NCBI RefSeq assembly: GCF_037038585.1
Contig: NC_092520.1
Location: 7,642,501 to 7,706,500, forward strand
Length of the DNA: 64,000 bases
Origin: Patagioenas fasciata
Lineage: Eukaryota > Chordata > Aves > Columbiformes > Columbidae
Direction of reading: 5' to 3'
Part shown: piece after piece, positions 1 through 17,312 of the stretch
How the letters are laid out: each line of letters begins with the position of its first letter
How positions within the stretch are numbered: position 1 is the stretch's first letter
Made by a program: the position numbers and the translations under genes
Notes under the pieces: generated by a model
What the model was told of the DNA's origin: nothing
The model's database searches: none
What the model saw: the letters and a program-made list of their open reading frames with translations, nothing else

Positions 1-3535
<3,535 letters not shown>

Positions 3536-3602
3536 TCAGAGACCAAGTTATCATTTCCCCTCACATTCAGATGTATGTAGAAGACATAAGTTTCACACCT
3601 TA

Positions 3603-5598
<1,996 letters not shown>

Positions 5599-7044
5599 TT
5601 ATTTCTGTGAAATTCAGCTGTGGTGGTAAACACTTCAACTCATATGTTTTCCTCCTCAAACTACTGAGTTCACCTCATGGTGAACATGGTGAACAGTTAA
5701 AAAGAAGAGTTTTATAACATCACATTTTAACTTGGCTGTCTTAAGGGAGGTTAAAGGAATATTTTGTGCTTCCCACCCCTCTGCTTTTAAAAAGTCAAGG
5801 GGAAGAACTGTTGTCTCACTGTGGTGGCCAGAAGCTGGCAGAACTCCTCACTTATATTTGCAGTCCCACTACTTCGTTTTGCAATTTTCAGCAAGTCAAC
5901 CTCTGCATCTAAGGCCACATCTATATGCATTTTCGATTGTTGTAATTACTTCCACACAAGGATTTACAACTTCAGAGGTGAATTATTAAGACAGAGAAGA
6001 ATTACACTGGCATAAGGGTGGAGAAGGGCCAAATTTAGCTATTACATCACAGTTAGGTCTTGCAACTCTGCCACGGACACAGCGAACTCTCTCCAGCATG
6101 TCACAATGCTGTAGCAAAGTTCATGTCTACAAAGTGTCTTCAGATCGCCTCCACAAACAGTTACCACAGAAATGCCGCGTATTATTTTTATACAGCTCAC
6201 ATCAGAGAGGAAAAAAAAAATAATAAAAAAACCAGATATGTTTATGAATTGTGATGAATATGGTGGTGCTTGTTAATAATTGATAACAGTATTTTGGCCT
6301 GTCCTGACAGGATGTTTTCAGCAAGAATAATGTTCATGAAAGTGCCTCCCCACGGGGGACTGTCTGGGACAGCGTGGGCAGGAAGGAAATGTCTCATGAC
6401 GGCTGCTCAGCAGCCTTCAAATGGCACCGCTTCAGAGACCAGCCCAGAAATATCAGCCTTGGCCTGTCCAAGAACCAAAGAATAAAATTGAGGATGGGGT
6501 GTGGGTGGGGAGTCCAACACTATTCAAAAAAAGAAAATTAAGGAAGTCTGGAAGAATTTAAAATAGCATTATTTACCGGGTAAGGCAAATTGTGTAACTA
6601 ACAGACATAGCTAGAAGAGCTAGAAAGAGAAGGGAGAAAATCCTTCAGAGATGAAAGCCCTCCTGCACCTGTTAAAAAGAGCTAATGACTTCCAAAGCTG
6701 AATACAGATTTAAAAGAATTGTTCACAGTTTAACTCAAAGTATTACCTGTCGTAACATGAAAGAACAGACCAGTGGTGAGGGATATGGGATATTAGCAAA
6801 GGGAAAAGTAGCAAGGTTATTAGTGACCCCATGACAGAGGGAAGAAGCAGGTATTCAGCATCTGTAAAGCATTATATTTTAATTAGAGAGGAAGAATGAG
6901 GAAAACTGTATGCCATAAAATTGCACACACAAGGTCATGATTTTTAGTGTTCAACAAAGCTACAAATTTTACTTTCTAAGCTTATTTTTGGAGTGTATTT
7001 AACTCTTGAAGAGAATGGCTGAGAGGTCAATTACAGAATACTTT

Positions 7045-7060
7045 AAAAAAAAAAAAAAAA
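7045..7060. repeat. A16 homopolymer
   Basis: Sixteen consecutive A on the plus strand inside EED intron 2 (a U-run in the EED pre-mRNA). Confidence 0.95.
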
Positions 7061-8039
7061 CAAACGACAAATCCACTAATAATTAGTTTTGAATTTCTGT
7101 GTGAAAGAGTTCATGCTGTTGTATATTGATGACTCTCCACATACTGCATTAAGATAACACAGGTAAAACGCAGCAATTCTTACTGCTTTATTACAGAGAT
7201 GTATTAGCAGATTTTGCACTTATTTCTCTGGAATAACCTTGTTGTCACGTACACTGTTTCTGATAAATTTAGTGAAATGGGAAAAGTGAAGAGGAAGATG
7301 TTTCTCTCCCCTCAAGATAGGATATTTTTCCAGCATAAGTTGTGGTAATTTTGTGATTTTCTAGGTAGGACCCAGACTAGGGCAATGCAGAGAGATCCAA
7401 GAAAGGGCTATACTGTTTCTATATTTGAACACTTACCTAAAGCATATAGTAAGCTTTTCAAAGACAACCTATTTCACTGGAAAAATTACTCTGTGAGACA
7501 AACTTCTTTAGACTACTTATGTCAATACATTCCTCACATCGAGTACTACAACCTCCAAGAGCCTGACCGTACATATTGCAGCTTTTCTGGTGTTTAAGAA
7601 TGAAGTAGTGAGATACAGGCTTTTGCAGGAATTCACTATCTGAAGAAGTTCTGCTCACCTCATTTAAACTACCATCATCCTCACCAGTCAGAGACAGCCC
7701 ATAGCTGTTTTAATAACACCTCTCTGCTCTAATTTTTGTCTCGAGTGCTAAACAACGAAGCACGTTTTTAAAGACGTTACGCTTTTAGGTGCTGCACGTT
7801 ACAGTTATCCTGAGATGCCAAGTATGTCACACAAAGCTGACCACTGTTTGTACAAACAGAAGAATGACCCCGACGCTGGTACAAAAGTAGAATTGTGAAA
7901 TGCCATCTTGACCCTGGTACAAATAAAGGGCACAAAACCCAAAGTACCCACATTCTTCCTGCACCAGAGAAAGAAGACAAAGGAGAAAATAGGTCTACAA
8001 TTGTTACAAAAGCAAATAAATAAATAATCAATGGTTGGT

Positions 8040-8110
8040 TATCATAGAATGTCCCAAGTTGGAAGGGACCCACAAAGATCATCGAGTCCAACTCCTGAAG
8101 TTCTGCCCTT
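8040..8110 (-). mobile_element. CR1 LINE fragment (3' tail)
   Basis: The sequence starts ATCATAGAATG and continues TTGGAAGGGACC, AGATCATCGAGTCCAACT, which is the reverse complement of the CR1 3' terminus. The element points leftwards, the same direction as EED. Only the last 70 bases or so remain, as is usual for heavily 5'-truncated CR1. Confidence 0.85.
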
Positions 8111-10490
8111 ACTAAACAACTCAGGTTCAGTCAGACAGTAAGACCAGACTTGTTTTTAGACCAAAGGCAGTGAAGTAAATACTACGCCAACACAAAAAGT
8201 AATCACCTGCACCTATACGAACACATTGTAATACACTCCCACCCACACTGCCAGCGGGGAACCAGCAGACCACACGTGCACTTCCAGTTCCCAGAAGTGG
8301 ACACAAGCGGTTTTAGGCAGGGGTTTTAGTTACCTCTCCTTCACACATCAACAAGCCAGAACATTGCATGTGGCTGGTTACCGATCCCCAGCTTGGGAGA
8401 CAGCAAGTAGAAGCTGAGAGAGAGACAACACAGGATTGCTGCCCACCGCTGAGTCACACCCTCAGCAAGAGCAAAGGGCACAGCAAATAACAGCTTTGTT
8501 TTAAAGGGAGCACATGAAAGCAGAACACAGTTCTTTTTTGGAAGATCTATAAGCAAAACGTATATCAGTGTATGTGAGGATGTGCATCTCTTAGCCGTAT
8601 ATGCTCATTTATAAACTACATTTCCACTCAGCCAACAGAAAGCAAAGAGTTTTTCAGTACACCTTACAGTAACTCAGTACTGCAAAAAGCAAAAAAAAGG
8701 CAGTGTTTTATTTCCTGTCATCTTCCAAGTTATATTTTTGTTTTCCTCATGCTTAAATTTCAACCAAAATAACTTCAACAGTAGTGTTTAAAAGGCATAT
8801 TTAGCAAGCACTGAGTTTTTCAGGCTGAATCATAATCATTTACCATTCAAAGCAGACAGTAATGGCCATATTTCTGTTTTCCCAAGGAAAAGTGAAAAGC
8901 AAAATAAGAAGGAAAAACAAGAGTAGGAAAGTGAAAAAGCACATGATCGATATATCCCTAAAAAATACTAGAATCAATTTCCATGTCTTTACTTATTGAC
9001 TCCTCATTAATTTCAGTACATGCACCTGGCAGCATAGTTCAAAGACACATAAAATACAGGATATATGATGTGATATCCAAAGAGTCACAAGTGTTTTTCT
9101 GAACCCATATACAACATTGAATTGTTAAGAGTTTATCCCCACAGAACCTGCAAAATTGGTATGGAAGAACAGGAAAAAGAGAGGCTTCCTCAAACATGAA
9201 GTAAAAACGAGTTACCAAATTTGGCTGCTACCTAGTCTTTGTATTGACATGCACATTTATTAATATTACCATTAATTGCAGTTCAAAGATAAATTGGGAA
9301 AAAATAAAAATATCCCACTTAGCTGAAACACTACATTTACTCCTGCACAGCTTGATTCCACTTGCATGGGAATCTGGTCCCAGGCCCTGATCCAAATCCA
9401 CAGAATTTAGGGATTAATTAACTTTGTAGGGTGGTCTTTCAAGTCACCCTGTAGTGGAGCCTGGCACGAAATTGGGGCTAGGGAAATGTTCTGTTTTCCC
9501 AGAATACACTTGAAAAGCACTAACCCCTTTGGAATATTTGGTCTGCGGACGGAAAACAAATACGCTTAACAAAACTCAGAACTTGTTAAACATTTGGGCG
9601 CAGACAGGCTTGCGCCTGTGTTTCAGGTATGACTCGAAGCCACAAAAAGCACCATCTGTGGGGGCGAGTCATGCGAATCACTGGAACAGCTGCCTACCTG
9701 AGTGAAAATGAAAGAACTTCCCTTCCTCCTACACTCTGAAATGACTGGAGATAATTTTTATACTTAAAAAAAAACAAAAAAAAAAACACATTAAGATCAA
9801 CTTGTTTCCCAGATAGTTTTGTCAGCGTAACTTCATATCGCAGTTTCTCCAGTGGCAACACTCATTTAGGAGGTTTCTGTGCTGCAAACCTCTCAGCTAC
9901 CCCAGCATTTCAACCAGGGAGCCTGAAGCTGAAGGTCAGGAACAGCCACATCAGCACAACTCAACAGCTTAGTGTGGGGGAACGACAAAAACCCCCTAAA
10001 GCAATTCTAAAGAAAATATCACTACGGAGCTGCACACATCCTCTTGTTAGCAAAATATGAAGTTTAACAAAACTCCCGTCTTGTCCCAGATGTAATCTTT
10101 TCTTTATCTAGAAGTCTTATAAGAATCAGATCAGATGGCATGTTTACAGCTTTTGTCACATAAATATCCCACACAAGGCAGGGGAATGAAAAAACAACAT
10201 CCTGACAGTGTAAAAGAATCAAAAAGAAAATTAATTCAGTCCACCATATTCTGCTACCAGTGCAGAAGAAAACAACAACACCCTAAAACACAAGAACAGG
10301 GAGAAAAGACCACGAATCTACATCCCTTAATACCATCAGTGGGAAGATAAATATGACCTAGATCAGGTGCAAACACATAATCACAACACTCGCGATAAAT
10401 TAACCCAACTGAGCTATATAGCATTTATGACAACTGCCAGAGAACAGAAAATAGCTGATCTGGTAAGTGTGAGGAAAAAAATACATCAAG

Positions 10491-10641
10491 ATTTTTGGGT
10501 TGGTGTTTGGGGTTTTTTTTGTTGTGTTTTTGTTTTGGGTTTTTGGTTTTGTTTGGTTTTTCTGTTTTTTTCTTTGTTTGTGTTTTTTTTTTCCATTTGA
10601 TTTGTTTCTTGGTTTTGTTGGTTTAATTTTTTGTTGTTTTA
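10491..10641. repeat. G/T-rich low-complexity tract in EED intron 2
   Basis: About 150 bases made almost wholly of T and G on the plus strand, arranged as GTTTT/GGTTTT-like irregular units. In the EED transcript this is an A/C-rich tract about 400-550 nt downstream of the exon 2 donor. The long hydrophobic ORFs seen here are compositional artefacts. Confidence 0.9.
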
Positions 10642-10784
10642 AATAAATTTCATCAGGTAGCAAAATCTGTACAGGTTCTGTGCTTTGCATCAAGTTGTCA
10701 CAGGTTTTGTTTGCTTTGGAATTTGTTTATCCAGTTTCTTATCTTTATGTCAAGCAACTACAGCTTCAATTAAATACGTAATTA

Positions 10785-11213
<429 letters not shown>

Positions 11214-12079
11214 TTATATAGAATGTAATAAAGATATCATTAACTGCTGTATAAATTCAACTAATTTTGGAGCACTTGGCCTTTTTGCTTTCTCTTGTCC
11301 TCCATAAGCATAGATCTCCTAGGACTTGGTGTTGTCTAGATTCACGTATTTAAATCTATTACTAACATAACAGCATTCCTCCCTAGGAACAGAACATGAG
11401 TCACACAAGGACTAATCCAAGAGGGACAGACATGAACTGTGATCTACTGAAGTTTCTTCAGAATAGTAGTAGCTTTTCTCTTAAGAAAACATCTAAAGTG
11501 GTTTCTTTCCACTAGAAAGTGTCTTTGACGTAGATGAAACGAGCACTATTGAAGTGCTGAAGGAAGAGGTTGTTTGCGTAAAAACATTATGCTTCGCCAT
11601 ACCAAGAATCTAATTGTTCTGAGAGACTTTTGGACACCATCATCAGCATCGGGCACAGCGCAGCTCTGCGGCAAGTCAGTGCTGCCATTAGAAGACCAAC
11701 TTTCACTCCTCCCCCCTGCTTCTTTCTACAGATACTTAATTCAACTAAAAGCCAGGTAAAAAAAACCCAGCTTATTGTCTGATCAGCTGAATAATCCAAC
11801 TGGCCCTCCAACCATCAGCTGCCAGAGCTATGGTAAAGATGGGGAGAACTGAAAAAAAGGGGTGCGCAAAACAACCCACCCAGTCACTGAGAAGTTTTAG
11901 GTCAGCTTTGGACAATAAAGAGCAACTACAATTTCATATCCAGTCCGGCTGCAGGACACTACTTAAATTGACATTTCTATTCTCTGCATCACCCATCACA
12001 GTACACCACAACTTCACCTGTGCTGTAACTGGCAACCCTGTGCTTCCATAGAAATTAGTTCAACTTGTTAAAAATCAAC

Positions 12080-12095
12080 TTTTTTTTTTTTTTTT
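12080..12095. repeat. T16 homopolymer
   Basis: Sixteen consecutive T on the plus strand in EED intron 1. Confidence 0.95.
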
Positions 12096-13039
12096 CTGGC
12101 AAGACAGTTTGTTCACTTTTCATCAGATCAGTGGGGGAAACAACTCATCTCAAGGCCACGTGATTTCCAGATCTGAACTGAAAAAAGACAGAGGCAGACA
12201 AGAGCCTGTCACTGAAGAAGATTAAGTGTAACATGAAACTGCATCAGGAGCTCCATGAGGAATACAGAATAAGGTCAACTATAAACATTAATACACCAAT
12301 TCCCACCAAACATTTATTCTTTGTCCCAGTTTCATATCTGTTTCATCAGATGCCAGTAAAACTGTACTGGTCTTTGGTTGCCCAACTCTGAAAATCAGGA
12401 CATCAAGAGGAGAAAAAGGTAGAAAGACAACACTGCCCAAACCTGGAGTCATTACCTTCATGTTGCACCCCTACAAGAGCCAACCTCCCCAAATACACAT
12501 AACCCAGTTCAACGATTCTTACACTTCCTAGTTTCTTCTCCTTTACCCTATGGAATTTCAGAGCTTGCCAAATTCTCATCTGCAAAGCGCACTTGCTGTA
12601 ATACTTGGCAAAACTGAAGTCTTCTCTGGACTAGTCATATATTGTCAATATAAGAACACCATGTACCTGGTACGATGCAACTACACCAAGTAACTATGAC
12701 ATAACCAACAAACTTGCACCCAGGATAACCTGTGGAACAAAATACACCCTTTCTCCAAATGAACACTATTATGCCAACTTTTAAACAGAATCCTCGTCTT
12801 CCACCTCTGTGACAGGTCACGTTTTCAGAAACCAGACAGCCATGGTCACCGATAGCCTACAACAGACACCGAACCAAACATGACCGGCTTTGTCACCGAA
12901 TTACACCTGCATTCACAAATGCCGCAGCCCCCACTCAGTAATTATGTAAAATGGCTGCTAGATACCTTAGATTATCTTTCAAGTGTAAAGCTGTGCTCGA
13001 TCAACCACATCACCTTTGTTCTGAGCACTCGTTTTTTAC

Positions 13040-13800
13040 AGAATCACAGGATGTTAGGGATTGGAAGGAACTTCGAAAGATCATCCAGTCCAATTCCCCC
13101 CGCCGGAGCAGATCACACAGGAATGTGTCCAGGCAGGTTTAAAAGTCTCCAGAGAAGGAGACTCCACAACCTCCCTGGGCAGCCTGTTCCAGGCTCTGTT
13201 ACCCTCACTGAGAAGAAGCTTCTTCTCATATTTAACTGGAGCCTCCTGTGTTCCAGTTTGTATCCATTGCCCCTTGTCCTATCATTGTTTGTCACTGAGA
13301 AGAGCCTGGCTCCACCCTCGTGACACTCACCCTTTACATATTTATAAACATTAATGAGGTCACCCCTCAGTCTCATCCAAGCTGAAGAGCCCCAGCTCCC
13401 TCAGCCTTTCCTCATAAGTGAGGTGCTCCACTCCCTTCAGCATCTTTGTTGCTTCTGGATCGGAGGGGCCCAGAACTGGACACAATAATTCCAGGTGTGG
13501 TCTCACCAGGGCAGAGTAGAGGGGCAGGAGAACCTCTCTCAACCTACTAACCACCCCCCTTCTAATACATCCCAGGTACCACTGGCCTTCCTGGCCACAA
13601 GGGCACAGTGCTGGCTCATGGTCATCCTGCTGTCCACCAGGACCCACAGGTCCCTTTTCCCTACACTGTTCTCTAATAGACCATTCCTCAATTTATACTG
13701 GAACCTGGTGTTGTTCCTACCCTGATGCAAGCCTCTACACTTGCCCTTGTTATATTTCATTAAATTTTTCCCCAAAACTTTGCTCAACTTTGCGATCCCA
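13040..13800 (-). mobile_element. CR1 LINE, 5'-truncated, with ORF2 C-terminal remnant
   Basis: The left end (GAATCACAGGATG...GGAAGGAACTTCGAAAG) is the CR1 3' terminus read in reverse. On the minus strand broken frames encode the conserved CR1 ORF2 C-terminus, including [26 protein letters not shown] and [15 protein letters not shown]. The copy is about 760 bp, frameshifted and non-functional. Plus-strand ORFs over it are antisense shadows. Confidence 0.95.
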
Positions 13801-13891
13801 GCCCTGAGTCCCTGTGCCTCCCGCCACTGACAGGAGCCCCGGAGCTCCGTTCCTGCTCCTCACCCGCCACGGGGCTGTGTGGGTAAATTTA

Positions 13892-14070
13892 CGCTCATGT
13901 TAGTGATGAAGATTGGAACAGGCTGCCCAGGGCTGTGGTAGAGTCACCATCCCTGGAGGGGTTTAAAAGGTGTTTAGACGATGTTCTTAAGGACATGGTT
14001 TAGTGCTAGAGTTAGGTTAGGGTTGGACTCAATGATCCTGAGGGTCTCTTCCAAGTGAAATGATCCTACA
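13892..14070 (+). mobile_element. CR1 LINE fragment (3' end)
   Basis: The sequence contains TTGGAACAGGCTGCCCAGGG, a CCATCCCTGGAGGGGTTTAAAAGG block, and ends near GGTCTCTTCCAAGTG. It is a CR1 3' end in plus orientation, back to back with the minus copy at 13,040-13,800. It belongs to the subfamily marked by GGTTTAGTGCTAGAGTTAGG, shared with the copies near 20.5, 32.3, 37.1, 48.6 and 50.2 kb. Confidence 0.93.
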
Positions 14071-14498
14071 ACACGAACTGTGAGAAAGATGGAAAAATTT
14101 TGCTGTTTTGCAGTTAAAAAAAAAAAGTGTGACATTTCAAAGCTGACTTTGAAACACAGCCCCGCTCAGAGTTTGGGCCTCAAATCCTCCCTCACCCACG
14201 TGAAAGAAAAGAGAGTGTCTGTCCTCCAGACCCACGCCGGGCTCTCCCACCGGGGGCCCCTCTCCAACGGCCCGAGGCGGGCGGGCTGACACCCTCCTCC
14301 CCCTCCTCACCCCCACCTCGCCAGGGATGCGCCTCGGCGGCCTCGAACCCGCGGACACCCGAGCGGGGCCGGTCCGGGAGGCGCCCCCCCCAACTTCGCC
14401 TCAGCGCTCCCGCCCGCCCCCAGCGCGAGGCCCCGCACTCCCGCCTCACCGCCCCTCCCCCGCTCTGCTCCATCCGCTTCTCCCCCGCTCGCTCTCAC

Positions 14499-14627
14499 GT
14501 TCTCGTCGCCGGACAGATCCCCGGGGTTACTGTTCTCGTCGCTGCTCAGCTTCTGCTTCTTCGCCGGCATCTCACCCCCCGCTCCCGCCGATGCTGCCGC
14601 CGCCGGGGTTTCTCCCCGCTCAGACAT
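14499..14627 (-). CDS. EED: EED coding exon 1 (N-terminal tail)
   Basis: This exon encodes residues 1-43, starting MSERGETP and ending LSSDENSNPGDLSGDEN, then the donor GTGAGA. Its second half (MPAKKQKLSSDENSNP) is nearly identical to mammalian EED. The Ala/Gly-rich first 19 residues are longer than in human and account for the +5 numbering offset. The start ATG at 14,627 has A at -3 and matches the human start MSER. A second in-frame ATG at 14,570 (residue 20, human M15) is also conserved. The frame stays open upstream to a TAA at 14,850-14,852 and contains a GTG at 14,687, so longer forms are possible. The tail is disordered and lies outside the propeller. Confidence 0.95.
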
Positions 14628-14760
14628 CTTCCCCGCCCCCCAACCCCGCCACGCAGCCGCAAAGCGCGGACGGGGAGGTCGAAACACTTGCCGTAAAGCA
14701 GCCCCGCGCCCCGTTCGCCGGCTGGGGAGCGGGGAACTGCCACACTGCTGAAAAAGCGCC

Positions 14761-14768
14761 TTTCCCGC
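14761..14768 (+). promoter_or_regulatory. EED: E2F-type site upstream of EED
   Basis: TTTCCCGC is an exact match to the E2F consensus TTTSSCGC, 134 bases upstream of the EED ATG and within the CpG island. EED and EZH2 have been reported as E2F targets in mammalian cells. Binding here is inferred from the motif alone. Confidence 0.5.
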
Positions 14769-14830
14769 GCACGGCGGCGCGCGGCGCCTCAGGGGCCGGT
14801 GGCTGAGGGGACAGGGCGGTCTCGGCTCGG

Positions 14831-14900
14831 GTGTTAAATGAGCCCGTCTTTAACAGCCCAGTGCCGCTAGGTGTTAAATTAACCCGTCTTTTAGCAGCCA
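14831..14900. repeat. Imperfect 40-bp-period tandem duplication upstream of EED
   Basis: GTGTTAAATGAGCCCGTCTT (14,831) recurs 40 bases later as GTGTTAAATTAACCCGTCTT (14,871), and each is followed by a similar TTAACAGCC/TTAGCAGCC block. It sits at the upstream edge of the CpG island. The function is unknown. Confidence 0.8.
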
Positions 14901-16011
14901 AGGCCGGCGGGGGAAGCTTGTGAGGTAGAAACAAGCAGCCCATGTCGCCACGGGTGTGAACGGCTCCTCTGTCCACCTTCGCGCCGTTCTTGTGCCTGAA
15001 GAGGGTGGGTTTTTTTGTTCTTCTCTTGATCTACTAAAGTCCAGCCTGAAAGTGGTGTTGCCTGAGAAGGAAAACAGGCTCTGCTGTGCTGCCTGTTCTC
15101 CCTGGCAAGTTCCTGCTACGGCTATAAATGAAATAAACACAGTTGCCAGATTTTTTTATTTATTTATTTGTTTTGAGAAACCACAGGTCCCAGAGTCATA
15201 ATAATTCTGAACAGTAAAAAAAACCAACTTCTAGCAAGCGGGAGAAGCGATCTGCCCACAGGCACAGCGTCTTACCTGCTTTTCTAGGGGCAGAAACAAA
15301 GTCTTTCCTCCCTGGGGGGAACATTCCAGTCTCAAAAAGCAATGACTTTGATGGCAGGGACAGGCTTAGCCGTGCCCTGTATGTTATATTTTCTCTGGAG
15401 GTGAAGATGAAGAGATAAGCTTAAAATGGTGCATGTACTGTAGTGGTTTTAGCAGTAAACAGTCTCTCTTCTGCAGAACTGTGGGCTCCAGTGAATCATT
15501 ACATAATATACAGCAAAAGGTTGTCGTTTACAATTAATAAAACCTCTGTCCTGGGTCTGTGCTGTAAGATCAAGGGTGTGATAAAAGTGTTTGTGGGAAA
15601 ATATACAGGCTTGCTTTTAAAATATGACAGGATGGTTTTAGCCTGGCATCTTAGTTAAGACCAAATCTGTGCTGCGGGTCCATTGAAAGAAGGGCAGGCA
15701 CAAAGTTTTCAGCGGTTGAGGGTTTCTAACTTCTCCCCACAGGTGCCCTTGAGCTGCTGGCAAGAAGACAGCTCCCCTTCATTTGGTAGCTGCCAACTGA
15801 CATCCTCTGGACAGACAGACACACACCTGACTCCACCGCATTTCACGGGCTCATCTAAAGTGCAAGGAAAGTGAAAACTGTGCCTCTTGGTCTGCACGCA
15901 GCAAGGTTCCACACCCAGAATCAACCAATCCAGTCTCCATCACCAGTTTACTGGGCCTATGGTATGTCCCTTCTCCTGTCTTCCAGATGCTAGAACTTCA
16001 CTCTTTGATGT
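14901..16011. other. Unique sequence upstream of EED
   Basis: This stretch lies outside the CpG island and upstream of EED. I see no exon with family resemblance and no repeat. It may contain promoter-proximal elements. Confidence 0.6.
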
Positions 16012-16402
16012 CTTTATAAATGAGAGACTGAGAGAGCTGGGTCTGTTCAGCCTGGAGAAGGCTGAGAGTGGATCTCATCAATGTTTATAAATATCTCAAG
16101 GGTGGGTGTCAAGAGGATGGGACCAGATTCCTTTCAGTGGTGCCCAGCAATAGGATGAGGGGCAACGGGCACAGACTGAAGCACAGGAGGTTCCATCTGA
16201 ATATGAGGAAAAACTACTTTGAGGTGCCAGAGCCCTGGAACAGGCTGCCCAGAGAGTTTGTGGAGTCTCTGTCTCTGGAGACATTCAAACCCACCTGGAC
16301 ATATTCCTGTGTGATCTGCTCTGGTGAACCTGCTTTAGCAAGTGGATTGGACTGGATGATCTCCAGAGGTCCCTTCCAACCCCAACCATTCTGTGATTTA
16401 GG
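16012..16402 (+). mobile_element. CR1 LINE, 3' 390 bp
   Basis: A frame reads [16 protein letters not shown], then a second frame reads [20 protein letters not shown] and WNRLPREFVESLSLETFKPT, the CR1 ORF2 C-terminus. It ends with the 3' UTR and CCTTCCAACCCCAACCATTC. It is closely similar to the minus-strand copy at 26,667-27,395, so both belong to one subfamily. A frameshift lies near 16,070. Confidence 0.95.
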
Positions 16403-17312
16403 CTGAGGCCTTGAGGGATTGTTTAGTTAGTTTGCTGATGACACAAAACTGGGAGGAGCTGTTGAGACTCTGGAGGGCAGAGAGGCCCTTCAGAGAGATC
16501 TGGACAAATTGGAGAACTGGGCAATCACCAACTGCATGAAGTTCAACAAGGGCAAGTGCTGGATTTGGCACCTGGGACACGGCAACCCTGGCTGTACATA
16601 CAGAGTGGGGGACGAGCTGCTGGAAAGCAGCTCTGCGAGGAGGGATCTGGGGGTTCTGGTTGACGGCAAGTTGAACATGAGCCAACAGCATCCCTGGCAG
16701 CCAAGAGGGACCCATGTCCTGGGTGCATCCAGCACAGCATGGCCAGCCAGGCAGGGAGGTGATTGTCCCACTCTGCTCTGCACTGGAGCGGCTTCACCTG
16801 GAGCACTGTGTGCAGGGCTGGGTGACACAGGATGAAAAGGAGATAAAGATACTGGAGAGTGTCCAGAAGAGGCTACGAAGTTGGTGAAGGGTTTGGAGGG
16901 GAAGCCGTTTGAGGAGTGGCTAAAGTCACTTGGTTTGTTCAGCCTGGAGAAGAGGAGACTGAGGGGAGACCTTATGGTGGCTACAGCTTTCTCACAAGGG
17001 GAGGAGGAGGGGCAGGCGCTGAGCTCTTCACTCTGGTGACCAGTGACAGAACCCGAGGGAATGGCAGGAAGATGTGCCAGGGAATGTTCAGGTTGGACAT
17101 TAGGAAAAGGTTCTTCACCCAGAGGGTGCTGGACACTGGAACAGGCTCACCAGGGAGGCGTCACGGCTCCAAGCCTGACAGTGTTCAAGAAGAGACTGGA
17201 CAACGTTCTCAGACACATGGTGTGAACTGTGGGGTTGTCCTGTGCAGGGACAGGAGTTGGACTCAATGACCCTTGAGAGTCCCTTCCAACTGAGGACATT
17301 CTATGATTCTCC
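16403..17312 (+). mobile_element. CR1 LINE, 5'-truncated after the RT catalytic motif region
   Basis: This copy starts just after the first element's tail. It opens with a frame encoding FADDTKLGGAVETLEGREAL, the reverse transcriptase catalytic FADD box (near 16,430), followed by LENWAITNCMKFNKGKC and later frames for the ORF2 C-terminus. It ends CCCTTCCAACTGAGG then ATTCTATGATTC. Several frameshifts and stops make it dead. It is a head-to-tail neighbour of the 16,012-16,402 copy. Confidence 0.93.

Larger units (their letters stand above)
14150..14830 (-). promoter_or_regulatory. EED: EED CpG-island promoter
   Basis: A sharp rise in G+C and CpG spans EED exon 1 and about 200 bp upstream, flanked by AT-rich DNA. 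No TATA box is seen at a suitable distance, as expected for a housekeeping CpG-island promoter. The transcription start is probably between about 14,690 and 14,760 (inference). Long ORFs on the plus strand here, such as a 159-residue Pro/Arg-rich frame, follow from GC richness. Confidence 0.85.

Noticed and set aside
10367-10600. Hydrophobic 77-codon ORF (Phe/Val/Leu-rich)
   Set aside because: It is a translation artefact of the T/G-rich low-complexity tract.
12880-13323. 147-codon plus-strand ORF
   Set aside because: It lies mostly antisense to the CR1 at 13,040-13,800; the conserved CR1 protein is on the other strand.
14327-14806. 159-codon Pro/Arg-rich plus-strand ORF
   Set aside because: It is antisense to EED exon 1 in the CpG island, where GC richness removes stop codons. 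It has low-complexity composition and no motif.
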